DNA of 53,452 bases from Rheinheimera mesophila (GTDB lineage Bacteria; Pseudomonadota; Gammaproteobacteria; Enterobacterales; Alteromonadaceae). Location: NCBI RefSeq assembly GCF_000986865.1, contig NZ_LAVS01000098.1:1-53452 (forward strand), in the 5' to 3' direction. Under the pieces are notes generated by a model. That model ran no database searches and was not told the origin of the DNA. It saw only the letters and a list, made by a program, of their open reading frames with translations. Made by a program: the position numbers and the translations under genes. Below are positions 29,123 to 36,639 of the stretch, in pieces (the first letter of the stretch is position 1; each line of letters begins with the position of its first letter).

Positions 29123-29830
29123 ATGAATAACACCAGTCCTATAGTGGTCGCCTTAGACTTTGAACAAAAATCTGCAGCTTTGAATTTAGTCAGCCAACTT
29201 GACCCTGCTTTATGCCGGTTAAAAGTCGGCAAAGAGATGTTTACTCACTTTGGCCCTGATTTTGTCAAAGAGCTGCAGCAGCGCAAGTTTGATGTGTTTT
29301 TAGATCTGAAATTTCACGATATTCCAAATACAGTGGCCAAAGCCGTCAAAGCCTCTGCCGATTTAGGCGTGTGGATGGTGAACGTGCATGCCTGCGGCGG
29401 TAGCCGGATGATGATCGCCGCCCGAGAAGCCTTAGAAAGCTTTGGCAAAGAAAAACCTCTGCTGATTGCGGTCACCGTATTGACCAGTATGGAGCAAAGT
29501 GATTTAGTGGAGCTGGGTATTAATTTAACGCCACAGCAGCAGGTACTTAGACTGGCAGGACTGGTTGATCAATCAGGTTTGGATGGTGTGGTGTGTTCTG
29601 CACAAGAAGCTGTTGAATTAAAACAGCAATTTGGTAAAGAATTCTGCTTAGTAACGCCAGGCATTCGGCCAGCTTTTGCCACCGCTGATGATCAAAAGAG
29701 GGTGATGACTCCAGCCGATGCGTTGCAGGCTGGTGTGGACTATATGGTGATAGGGCGCCCTATTACCAAAGCTGCCGATCCGTTGTCTGCGTTACAACAA
29801 ATCTATCGGGAGATTTACCCCGCGCATTAA
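29123..29830 (+). CDS. pyrF: Orotidine 5'-phosphate decarboxylase
   Basis: A 235-residue TIM-barrel enzyme. The active-site signature is [18 protein letters not shown], and the phosphate-binding C-terminal motif is [15 protein letters not shown]. It catalyses the last step of UMP synthesis. I start at ATG 29123 ([13 protein letters not shown]); the in-frame start at 29087 overlaps lapB and adds residues the family lacks. Confidence 0.96.
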   Translation: MNNTSPIVVALDFEQKSAALNLVSQLDPALCRLKVGKEMFTHFGPDFVKELQQRKFDVFLDLKFHDIPNTVAKAVKASADLGVWMVNVHACGGSRMMIAAREALESFGKEKPLLIAVTVLTSMEQSDLVELGINLTPQQQVLRLAGLVDQSGLDGVVCSAQEAVELKQQFGKEFCLVTPGIRPAFATADDQKRVMTPADALQAGVDYMVIGRPITKAADPLSALQQIYREIYPAH

Positions 29831-29848
29831 GAAAAAAGGAGCTTTTAT

Positions 29849-31570
29849 TTGGATGCAGTAAATTTAACAATCCTGGTAGCAGGGGCTCTGTTTTTCTCCA
29901 GTATAGTTGCGACTTTGATTTCAGCGCGCTTAGGCGCGCCTTTGTTATTGATTTTCCTCGTCATTGGCATGTTGGCTGGTGAAGACGGCTTGCTTGGCAT
30001 CAAGTTTGGTAATCCTGATGTTGCTCTGCTGATTGGCTCTATAGCGCTTGTGATTATTCTGTTTGATGGCGGTATGCGTACTCATCCGGACAGAGTTCGT
30101 GTGGTCTTAGCACCTTCTGCCGTATTAGCGACATTAGGGGTCGTACTGACCTGCGGTATTTTAGGTGTTGCAGCGTCCTATTTGTTTGATTTGACCTTGC
30201 TCGAAGGCTTACTGTTAGGTGCAATCTTAAGCTCAACAGACGCCGCTGCGGTATTTTCAATCTTCCAATCTGCTGGCCTGAATATCAAAGAGCGGGTTGC
30301 ATCGACACTGGAAATAGAATCGGGTAGTAACGACCCTATGGCGGTGATGCTGACCTTTACTTTAGTTGGGGTTTTGGCGGGTCAAAGCGAATTAAATTGG
30401 TCTTTGTCGACCGTATTCTTTCAGCAGGCTGTAGTGGGCGCGGCAGTAGGGTATGGAGCAGGGCGCCTCTTTATTTTGCTTTGCCGCAAACTGCCATTAA
30501 GCGCTGCCTTTTTCCCTTTACTGGCCGTATCTTATGCGCTGCTGATTTATGGCTTAACCAACCAATTTGGTGGTAGCGGCTTTCTGGCCGTGTATTTAAT
30601 GGGCTTTTTAATAGGCAACGCCCGTTTACCACAAATTCAGCAGATTTTACGCATGCACGACGGTTTAGCCTGGCTCAGTCAAATCATCATGTTTTTGATG
30701 TTGGGTTTGCTGGTGACGCCAAGCAAACTGGTTGACTATGCTATTCCGGCTTTGTTATTGGCCTTAGTGATGATTTTTATCGCCCGGCCCATCGCCGTAT
30801 TTTTAAGCTTGGTGCCATTTCATTTTCCAAAGAAAGATCAGGTATTTATCAGCTGGGTAGGGCTTCGTGGAGCAGTGCCTATTATTCTGGCGTTATTCCC
30901 ATGGTTAGCCGGTGTGCCAAATAAAGATTTGTACTTTAACGTGGCATTTTTCGTGGTGATTGTGTCCTTGTTGATTCAGGGCTGGTCTATAGCGCCGGTC
31001 GCACGCTGGCTGAAATTGGAAGTACCACCGGAGCCAGGCCCGGATCATTCCATGACACTTGACAGTGTTGCCAGTAATGATTTATTGCAAGTCTTGTCCT
31101 TTAAAGTCGGCAAAGGTTCACCTATTGTAGACAGCGACTGGCAACAACTGAATATGTCTCCGGATGTCAGCTACTTAGGCGTGCTGCGTAAAGGTGAATG
31201 GATCAAAGCCGAGCAAAGCCCAAGCTTTCAACTAAACGATATGCTGCTGGTATTAAGCAAAGCCAAAGATGTCAAAGCAGTCAGTGACAAAGTGTCCACC
31301 AGTGCTGAGCAAACCTCGTTGGATAAACTTGACTTCTTCGGTGACTTCGTATTGAACGGCGAAATCACCTTAAACGAACTGGATGGCTTCTACAGCATTC
31401 AATTCGCTGAAGACCAGGACCCAAGCCAAAGCTTGTCCGAATACATCAGCGAAAAATTCCACAGACGTGTTGTGGTTGGCGACCAGGTGCAGTTAGATCA
31501 ATTAGTACTGACAGTACGTCAAATAGACGACCACGACCAGATACTGCAGGTGGGTATTAAGTCGGCGTAA
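29849..31570 (+). CDS. nhaP2: K+/H+ antiporter, NhaP2/CvrA type (CPA1)
   Basis: A 573-residue inner-membrane protein with about twelve transmembrane segments. The transport core includes LFDGGMRTHPDRVR and SSTDAAAVFSIFQSAGLNIKERVASTLEIESGSNDPMAV (the ND pair). The soluble C-terminus has TrkA-C-like and CorC-like parts (LQVLSFKVGKGSPIVDSDWQQLNM, DGFYSIQFAEDQDPSQSL). Such proteins exchange K+ for H+. TTG start behind AAAGGAGC. It is the last host gene before the prophage. Confidence 0.92.
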   Translation: MDAVNLTILVAGALFFSSIVATLISARLGAPLLLIFLVIGMLAGEDGLLGIKFGNPDVALLIGSIALVIILFDGGMRTHPDRVRVVLAPSAVLATLGVVLTCGILGVAASYLFDLTLLEGLLLGAILSSTDAAAVFSIFQSAGLNIKERVASTLEIESGSNDPMAVMLTFTLVGVLAGQSELNWSLSTVFFQQAVVGAAVGYGAGRLFILLCRKLPLSAAFFPLLAVSYALLIYGLTNQFGGSGFLAVYLMGFLIGNARLPQIQQILRMHDGLAWLSQIIMFLMLGLLVTPSKLVDYAIPALLLALVMIFIARPIAVFLSLVPFHFPKKDQVFISWVGLRGAVPIILALFPWLAGVPNKDLYFNVAFFVVIVSLLIQGWSIAPVARWLKLEVPPEPGPDHSMTLDSVASNDLLQVLSFKVGKGSPIVDSDWQQLNMSPDVSYLGVLRKGEWIKAEQSPSFQLNDMLLVLSKAKDVKAVSDKVSTSAEQTSLDKLDFFGDFVLNGEITLNELDGFYSIQFAEDQDPSQSLSEYISEKFHRRVVVGDQVQLDQLVLTVRQIDDHDQILQVGIKSA

Positions 31571-31581
31571 TCTTCTGAAAT

Positions 31582-31624
31582 ACGCCTTATGTCAGATACA
31601 TAAGTTGAACCCGACATAAGGCGT
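31582..31624 (+). terminator. Hairpin after nhaP2
   Basis: ACGCCTTATGTC and its exact inverse GACATAAGGCGT, separated by 19 bases and starting 12 bases after the stop codon. It has no T-tract. It is probably a 3' end hairpin of the antiporter transcript. Confidence 0.5.
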
Positions 31625-31686
31625 TACAGGTTAAATAAAGCAATTAGGGCGGCAAGTTAAGGTTAATAATTCATGCATAACATTCA

Positions 31687-31714
31687 ATTTAACATAATAA
31701 TAATTATTTTTAGC
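31687..31714 (-). other. dif-like XerCD site at the left prophage junction
   Basis: Read on the minus strand, the XerD-side arm TTATGTTAAAT matches all 11 bases of the gammaproteobacterial dif arm. The 6-base centre is TTATTA (E. coli: TGTATA). The XerC-side arm GCTAAAAATAA keeps only 6 of 11 bases of GGTGCGCATAA. The perfect arm faces the host gene and the poor arm faces the phage, as expected for an element inserted by XerCD at dif. No phage integrase lies nearby. This is inference from a single junction. Confidence 0.55.
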
Positions 31715-31763
31715 GCATATGATAAAAACTGCAATAAAACAAGTTATTTAGCGGGAGTGAGTA

Positions 31764-31811
31764 GGGGCCTTTGTGGACAAAATGCCCAAGTGCGGGCCCC
31801 AAAAACCGCAC
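31764..31811 (-). terminator. Inverted repeats downstream of the repressor gene
   Basis: Two alternative stems: GGGGCC / GGCCCC (31764-31769 with 31795-31800) and GTGCGG / CCGCAC (31790-31795 with 31806-31811). Without a clear T-tract the terminator function is a guess. Confidence 0.35.
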
Positions 31812-31812
31812 C

Positions 31813-32121
31813 TTAAGCAACCATTTTAGACAGAACTTTCACATCCATTTTGCCGGATCGCTTCACTTCTTCCCAAAAAATTACCATCGAATCATTGCCA
31901 AGTTTCATTTCGCGCTCAATGTGCGCGTCAGCCAGCACCGCTAAAGGATTTAAGTCAAGAAGATAGGAAATCTTGATTGCAAGATCGTCATTCATAACAG
32001 TGCCGTTAGTCCTGTACATGCTAATTCTTGAAGTGTTTTCATTCATTTTCTTAGCGAGCTGGTAGTCAGAACCCAATGAATACGCGGTTTTTACCGCATC
32101 GAGATATTCGACGGTTTTCAT
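31813..32121 (-). CDS. DUF3693-type phage repressor/HTH protein
   Basis: A 102-residue protein starting MKTVEYLDAVKTAYSLGSDYQLAKKMNENTSRISMYRTNG, an N-terminal helix-turn-helix. The DUF3693-like core is IKISYLLDLNPLAVLADAHIEREMK. Relatives I know of are small regulators of Vibrio filamentous phages. The ATG at 32121 has a GGGGGA ribosome-binding site; the GTG 21 bases further upstream is unlikely. It is divergent from the early operon, the position of the lysogeny repressor. Function is inferred from position and fold. Confidence 0.75.
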   Translation of the reverse strand: MKTVEYLDAVKTAYSLGSDYQLAKKMNENTSRISMYRTNGTVMNDDLAIKISYLLDLNPLAVLADAHIEREMKLGNDSMVIFWEEVKRSGKMDVKVLSKMVA

Positions 32122-32126
32122 GTTTT

Positions 32127-32140
32127 GTTCCCCCAAGAAC
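32127..32140. promoter_or_regulatory. Candidate operator O1 of the repressor
   Basis: GTTCCCCCAAGAAC, a GTTC...GAAC inverted repeat (TGTTC/GAACA when extended), overlaps the repressor's own ribosome-binding site. A near copy occurs at 32244-32256, 117 bases away, with the shared block CCCCAAGAACAC. Confidence 0.5.
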
Positions 32141-32243
32141 ACTATTTACACAAGCGCAGTGTAGGCGTCTATTCCAACACCTACAACTAATCCAATGCGT
32201 TGAACTATCCAATGGCTTGGAATAGTCTTTGTCCGTCTTCGCA

Positions 32244-32256
32244 GTTCCCCAAGAAC
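32244..32256. promoter_or_regulatory. Candidate operator O2
   Basis: GTTCCCCAAGAAC, the second copy of the repeat at 32127-32140, one C shorter. It lies in the middle of the repressor/early-operon intergenic region, a natural place to switch the early promoter. Confidence 0.5.
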
Positions 32257-32280
32257 ACAGAGACAAATCCCTACGGGCGG

Positions 32281-32336
32281 CCAGTCAGAACTCCAATTTC
32301 CTGACTGGCTTAGCCCGACCGACTGTAGGGGTCGGG
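32281..32336 (+). promoter_or_regulatory. Two hairpins in front of the early operon
   Basis: CCAGTCAG / CTGACTGG (32281-32308) and CCCGACC / GGTCGGG (32314-32336) lie back to back before the first early gene, which starts at 32375. They could be an attenuator or operator structure. An AT-rich stretch (AAATATATACAG) follows. Confidence 0.4.
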
Positions 32337-32374
32337 GACTAGGGCGGTCAAATATATACAGTGGAGTATCCAGC

Positions 32375-32665
32375 ATGGATATAAATACAGTACATTCCGA
32401 AAATGAACACAAACTTAAAGCCCCCATGGAGCTTTTTACGTTTTTGGCAGCACATGCCAGCAACGACAAAGAAGCCGCTGCCAGCATTAAATCAGCAATT
32501 GACAACCTTGAGGGTTGCGCAAAGCTGAACGCCATCACCCCGGAGCAAGCCCAGCGCAACGCCTCCTACCTCGACAAAATCAAAGCCATTCTAAAACCAG
32601 CCAAAGCCGTTACGCAGTCAGCTAAGCCTGTTTACCAAAACCGTTTAATGGGGCTGCCGCTTTGA
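32375..32665 (+). CDS. Hypothetical early phage protein
   Basis: A 96-residue soluble, largely helical protein, MDINTVHSENEHKLKAPMEL at the start. The middle (AAASIKSAIDNLEGCAKLNAITPEQAQRNASYLDKIKAIL) could be a helical bundle. I do not recognise the family. It is the first gene of the early operon and its TGA overlaps the next start. A GGAG ribosome-binding site lies 13 bases before the ATG. Confidence 0.7.
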   Translation: MDINTVHSENEHKLKAPMELFTFLAAHASNDKEAAASIKSAIDNLEGCAKLNAITPEQAQRNASYLDKIKAILKPAKAVTQSAKPVYQNRLMGLPL

Positions 32666-32904
32666 AAAACCGTCATTACCAACAAAAAACAGCCTTGGCG
32701 CTGTTATTCGTGCAGTCCTGTTTTATTGCCGGAGCCAAGTTTATGGGTGGTGAGGAAGGCAAAAAGCGGGTTTTGTTATCAGAAGTAACAATGCGAGCCA
32801 GCTTCTTCGTTAGTCCAAAGTGCGCCACGGTTGCACGCCGCATAGCAAGCGCCAGAATAGAACGCGCCTTGCGTCAATTAAATGGACGGAGGCTGCCAGC
32901 ATGA
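32662..32904 (+). CDS. Hypothetical early phage protein
   Basis: An 80-residue basic protein with TTG start (TTGA overlap with the previous stop). It has a short hydrophobic N-terminal stretch (TALALLFVQSCFIAGAKFMGG) and an Arg-rich C-terminus (VARRIASARIERALRQLNGRR). Family not recognised. It overlaps the next gene by ATGA. Confidence 0.6.
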   Translation: MKNRHYQQKTALALLFVQSCFIAGAKFMGGEEGKKRVLLSEVTMRASFFVSPKCATVARRIASARIERALRQLNGRRLPA

Positions 32905-33293
32905 GCAACGTCACCAGCCTTGAAAAATTACGCCGCGAAACATCAGCCATAGCTTTGGAAAACGAGGCTAACAATTTGATGTGTTCGGTGCAGAAAGAAG
33001 ACGCCGATTATTTCCTGACAGCCAGAATGGCCAAACGCTTAAAAGAGCGGGCGCAAAAAATGCGCGACGGTTTGCTGCCGATGTTTTTGATTTGCCCGGG
33101 TTGCGGCCTGCAGTTAACCGAAGAACTCAAAGGCGGCTACCTGTGTTTTTGCCGTCATTGCGTTGCAGCATTTCCGCAAGCGCCAGACGCCAACGGTTTT
33201 ATTTTGGTCGGCAAGTATCCAGATTTTCAGTGGAAGCCAGTCACACAAAACGCTGTTGCCTACGTGCAGAACGGCGGGAAGGTGGCGCTATGA
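32901..33293 (+). CDS. Zinc-ribbon phage protein, paralogue 1
   Basis: A 130-residue protein with a helical N-terminus and a four-cysteine zinc ribbon, CPGCGLQLTEELKGGYLCFC ending RHC. It is followed by a GFILVGKYPDFQW module. The same ribbon plus module recurs in the protein at 33934-34191, one gene away. I start at the ATG at 32901, which overlaps the previous TGA; an in-frame upstream start would run inside the previous gene. The role is unknown; nucleic-acid or protein binding is likely. Confidence 0.75.
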   Translation: MSNVTSLEKLRRETSAIALENEANNLMCSVQKEDADYFLTARMAKRLKERAQKMRDGLLPMFLICPGCGLQLTEELKGGYLCFCRHCVAAFPQAPDANGFILVGKYPDFQWKPVTQNAVAYVQNGGKVAL

Positions 33294-33937
33294 AAGATTT
33301 CAAAGATAAATCCTTCAAGCTTTCGCCGCCAACTGGGCGTGGCACTGGATTCAATATAAATCGTAGCAATACACACGGCGGCCAGTATACGTACAGAGAA
33401 ACCCGCGGCTTAGTTGAAACCATTCACGGTTTTGTTGTCGCATACAGCCATTTTTATAGCAAAAGCCAATATCAAGGCAGTTGCCTGAGTATCATCAAAA
33501 ACGGTGTTCAGTATCACCGCTTCTTTGAAAAAGAATTCAAACAAAAAACGCTGGTTACACTGGCTAAAAAGTTTGCTGCAGATGTGTTTAGCAACGAATC
33601 AGCCAAGTTATTGGCCCACGATATAGAACTAGCAGAGAAGGCTTACTCTGCAGGTTTTCTTGATGGGTATCACCAAGAAGAAGTGTTAAACAACCCTGAT
33701 GCGGCTGCCGCAGAAGGTGCCTCGCAATACACCACATTTTTTGCCAGCAAAGCGGGTGCCAATACTTCCGTTGAAGCATTAGCCAGCTTAGCGGCCCATG
33801 ATGCTGAAGTGGCAAAAAATGCTGTTACTGAGTTTGTTAGATGGGCAACAGTCAATGTCGACCCTGAATTCGCTGAATGGCAGGACTTTGCTGAAAAGTA
33901 CGCAGCCAGCCTTAGCGTTAAGGCAGGTGCAGCATGA
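33290..33937 (+). CDS. Hypothetical early phage protein
   Basis: A 215-residue soluble protein starting MKDFKDKSFKLSPPTGRGTG. The first half contains YQGSCLSIIKNGVQYHRFFEKEFKQKTLVTLAKKFAADV, and the second half is Ala-rich and helical. Family not recognised. Its ATG overlaps the stop of zinc-ribbon paralogue 1 and its stop overlaps the start of paralogue 2. Confidence 0.7.
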   Translation: MKDFKDKSFKLSPPTGRGTGFNINRSNTHGGQYTYRETRGLVETIHGFVVAYSHFYSKSQYQGSCLSIIKNGVQYHRFFEKEFKQKTLVTLAKKFAADVFSNESAKLLAHDIELAEKAYSAGFLDGYHQEEVLNNPDAAAAEGASQYTTFFASKAGANTSVEALASLAAHDAEVAKNAVTEFVRWATVNVDPEFAEWQDFAEKYAASLSVKAGAA

Positions 33938-34191
33938 CTATTGGTTCATACGATATTCCATGCTCTGGCTGCGGCGTGAATTTAACGCAAGAAAATATCG
34001 GCGGTTATCGCTGCTACTGCGAAACCTGCGTTGCTGCTATACCACCATTGCCAGATGCACCGAAAGGAGCTGGCTTTATCCTCAGCGGCAGATACCCAAA
34101 CTTTGAATGGCATGCCGCCCCGCAAATGGTGGTTAAGCAGCCAACGCTTAACCAGTGGCCAAAATTCACGGATGAGGATATCCCACAATGA
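33934..34191 (+). CDS. Zinc-ribbon phage protein, paralogue 2
   Basis: An 85-residue protein. CSGCGVNLTQENIGGYRCYC continues with ETC and a FILSGRYPNFEW module, aligning along its length with the C-terminal two thirds of the protein at 32901-33293. It lacks that protein's helical N-terminus. Its TGA overlaps the dam start, so expression is probably coupled to the methylase. Confidence 0.75.
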   Translation: MTIGSYDIPCSGCGVNLTQENIGGYRCYCETCVAAIPPLPDAPKGAGFILSGRYPNFEWHAAPQMVVKQPTLNQWPKFTDEDIPQ

Positions 34192-35000
34192 ATAAGCCAT
34201 TTTTAAAATGGGCTGGCGGCAAGTCGAAACTGGCTGCCCGTATCAGCGCTGTGTTGCCAAAGGCTAAGTGCCTGGTCGAGCCGTTTGTGGGTGCCGGCTC
34301 AATTTTCCTGAACACGGATTATGAAGCCTATGTGTTATGCGACATAAACCCAGACCTGATCAACACCTTCACGCAGCTTAAACGGCATCCGACGTTATTT
34401 ATAGCCGATGCAAGGGAGCTGTTTGTATCAGCCAACAACACAGACGCCATGTTTCGCCAACTGAAAGCCCGGTTTAATTCCACTGCGGATCAGTACGAAA
34501 AGGCGCTGTTGTTCGTGTACCTGAACCGCTTTTGCTTTAACGGCCTGTGCAGGTACAACAAATCAGGCCAGTTCAATGTGGCGTTTGGAAAATACAAAGA
34601 ACCGTATTTCCCATGCGAAGAAATGATCGCTTTCGCCAGCCGCTTAGATCGCGCCGAACTGCATTGCCGCAGCTTTGAAGAAACATTCAAACACCTGCCA
34701 GCAGACAGCGTGGTTTATTGCGATCCGCCTTATGTGCCGCTATCCGGCACCGCCAACTTTACAGCCTACAGCGCTGGTGGTTTCGGCACAGTCGAACAGC
34801 GCTATTTGGCCTATCTGGCGAAAAGCTGCCAAGTGCCTGTGGTGATATCCAACCACGACACAGCCGAAAGCCGCGCCATGTATTCAGGCGCAGACCTGCA
34901 GTGCTTTGAAGTACAGCGCAGCATATCAACCGACATTGAAAACAGAGGCAAAGCCCAAGAGCTGATCGCCTTGTTTATGCCACAGGAGAAGGCAGCATGA
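34188..35000 (+). CDS. dam: DNA adenine methylase (Dam family, D12 class)
   Basis: A 270-residue protein, near the length of E. coli Dam. FLKWAGGKSKL (residues 5-15) and VEPFVGAGSIFLN form the SAM site. The catalytic DPPY is at 179-182 (VVYCDPPYVPLSGTANFTAYSAGGF), and ISNHD lies toward the end. GATC specificity is likely from family membership but not proven. It lies in an ATGA-coupled chain before a DndB-like gene. It may protect phage DNA from restriction or alter its replication timing. Confidence 0.92.
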   Translation: MNKPFLKWAGGKSKLAARISAVLPKAKCLVEPFVGAGSIFLNTDYEAYVLCDINPDLINTFTQLKRHPTLFIADARELFVSANNTDAMFRQLKARFNSTADQYEKALLFVYLNRFCFNGLCRYNKSGQFNVAFGKYKEPYFPCEEMIAFASRLDRAELHCRSFEETFKHLPADSVVYCDPPYVPLSGTANFTAYSAGGFGTVEQRYLAYLAKSCQVPVVISNHDTAESRAMYSGADLQCFEVQRSISTDIENRGKAQELIALFMPQEKAA

Positions 35001-36043
35001 GCACTCAATCATTAGACAAAAATTTCAATTTCAGAATACCAGCAGTAATCGGTCAGCAGTCTGGCAGACCTTATTACATAGCTACGGTGCCTTTCAGAAT
35101 GCTAAGCCGTTTAATTGATTTCGACACCGGATCAGTGCTTGAACGTTCGCAACGAAAAACAGACCCGGGCAGGGCAAATGCGATTATCAGATACTTACTT
35201 GAAAACCAGAAAAACGGCTTTGTTCTGCCGCCACTGGTAGGCAATGTTGATTCTGAAGAAATGTATTTTGAAAACAGTGAAGACAGAAGCGTCACCGGAT
35301 ATTTGAACATACCTATGGACGCTCAAATAAAACTGATGGACGGTCAGCACAGAGCAACCGCCATTATAGCGGCCATTAAAGAAAGCCCAGCGTTAGCTCA
35401 GGAAACAATCGCTATTCAACTGTTTAAATGGATGTCAGTTAAAGAAAGACAACAGGCGTTCAGCGATATAAACAGCAATGCAAAATCTGTTAGTCGTTCA
35501 TTAAACCTCGCTTATAACCACCGCGACTCACAGCTTGCTGTTTTGGCAAAAGAAATCGGGTATGTGCATGCCTGGTCGGGAAAAATAGACCGTGACAGAA
35601 ACGCGGCAAATCCAAAACTAGGTAGCTTATTCAGTTACAAGCATGTAGTCGCAGCAAGCACTCTTTTGTTAGGCCTGAAAAAAGCTGAGCTACCAGCGGA
35701 GTCGTCAATAAACTTCGTTTCAAGATGGTGGAACGCAATTGCAGGCGCCGTCGGCTGGGAAGAACAGACGATAGACCCTGAAAAAGTATCAAACACAGCA
35801 GTTGGCCTAATGTCGCTTTCAAGACTGGGTTTTATGGTTTTTCAGGCAGAGCAATCAGGAACTAGCGTTGATCTGTATCAGATTGCGGAAAAACTGAGAG
35901 AAATCGACTGGAACAAAAGCTCAAGCTTTTGGCAGGACGTGTTAGTCAGCAACGAAAAGATGATAGTCGGGAAAAATGCCGAACAATCAGCAGCGGCAGC
36001 AATGGCTGATTTGTTATCTATCACTAAAGGAGCTGAAGCATGA
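34997..36043 (+). CDS. DndB-like DGQHR-domain protein
   Basis: A 348-residue protein with the DGQHR motif in IKLMDGQHRATAIIAAI and the following QLFKWMSVKERQQAFSDINSNAKSVSRSLN segment, the signature of the DndB family. Cellular DndB regulates phosphorothioate (DNA sulfur) modification operons. No dndA/C/D/E genes are in the window, so this is an orphan. It begins at the ATG overlapping the dam stop. Its role in the phage (counter-defence, DNA binding, regulation) is open. Confidence 0.8.
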   Translation: MSTQSLDKNFNFRIPAVIGQQSGRPYYIATVPFRMLSRLIDFDTGSVLERSQRKTDPGRANAIIRYLLENQKNGFVLPPLVGNVDSEEMYFENSEDRSVTGYLNIPMDAQIKLMDGQHRATAIIAAIKESPALAQETIAIQLFKWMSVKERQQAFSDINSNAKSVSRSLNLAYNHRDSQLAVLAKEIGYVHAWSGKIDRDRNAANPKLGSLFSYKHVVAASTLLLGLKKAELPAESSINFVSRWWNAIAGAVGWEEQTIDPEKVSNTAVGLMSLSRLGFMVFQAEQSGTSVDLYQIAEKLREIDWNKSSSFWQDVLVSNEKMIVGKNAEQSAAAAMADLLSITKGAEA

Positions 36044-36423
36044 GCCAGCAATCAAATACAGCCGCAGCAGCGGGAATCACAAATTTTCGTGTTCCGGCTG
36101 GTCGTGCTGTAGCAGTTTTAAAAGACAAGCTGCAGGGGTTAATGGCTATTGCACCTGTCGGCTATTCCAATAGCGGCGCAGAAGTGCATGAGCGAATCGG
36201 TTTTATTCAGCAGATAAAACCGGATCCAACCTGCGAACACGCGGCTTTTGATTTTCTGTACACCGACGAAGAAGGCACCGCAGAAACCACAATCGTGGAC
36301 GACGAAGAAATAACCCTGTGCCTGCTGCCAAACCAGATGCATTTGCTGGCGAAGTTTCACAGAAACGCCTCTGCATCATGGGTTTTTGAAGCCTATGAAA
36401 AAGGCGAGGGGTTGCAGTCATGA
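36040..36423 (+). CDS. Hypothetical early phage protein
   Basis: A 127-residue acidic protein. NFRVPAGRAVAVLKDKLQGLMAIAPVGYSNSGAE is followed by an acidic strand-rich half (FLYTDEEGTAETTIVDDEEITLCLLPNQMHLLAKF). Family not recognised. Coupled to both neighbours by stop/start overlaps. Confidence 0.65.
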   Translation: MSQQSNTAAAAGITNFRVPAGRAVAVLKDKLQGLMAIAPVGYSNSGAEVHERIGFIQQIKPDPTCEHAAFDFLYTDEEGTAETTIVDDEEITLCLLPNQMHLLAKFHRNASASWVFEAYEKGEGLQS

Positions 36424-36632
36424 AATACCCACAGATATGCACTGCTATTGGAATTATTGGGATTCTGGCAATCACCTTTATCGGTATTTACCCCAACAAA
36501 ACCACAAGCCACGCGGAGTACTGCGCCGAAGAACTGGTATCACGCAAGCCAGTAAACGGCCGCCTGGTTGAGTCGCGCACCTGCAAAAGCTGGGTAGGCT
36601 GGCCGATTGAAATCCGCGAAGTAAAGCAGTGA
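36420..36632 (+). CDS. Small membrane-anchored or exported phage protein
   Basis: Seventy residues with an N-terminal hydrophobic segment (ICTAIGIIGILAITFIGIY) and a small polar domain with two cysteines (YCAEELV, RTCKSW). A signal anchor with a periplasmic domain is the simplest reading. A superinfection-exclusion role would be possible for such a protein but has no direct support. Confidence 0.6.
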   Translation: MKYPQICTAIGIIGILAITFIGIYPNKTTSHAEYCAEELVSRKPVNGRLVESRTCKSWVGWPIEIREVKQ

Positions 36633-36639
36633 TCAGGTC

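Noticed and set aside
31582-31624. Possible integron attC site (arm ending GGCGTTA)
   Set aside because: Too short, the left arm lacks the matching TAACGCC form, and no integron integrase or cassette structure is nearby. A 3' hairpin of nhaP2 is simpler.
32981-33937. A 318-codon reading extending the gene at 33290 upstream
   Set aside because: The added part is the shadow of the zinc-ribbon gene in another frame. The ATG at 33290 overlaps the preceding stop, as for all neighbours.
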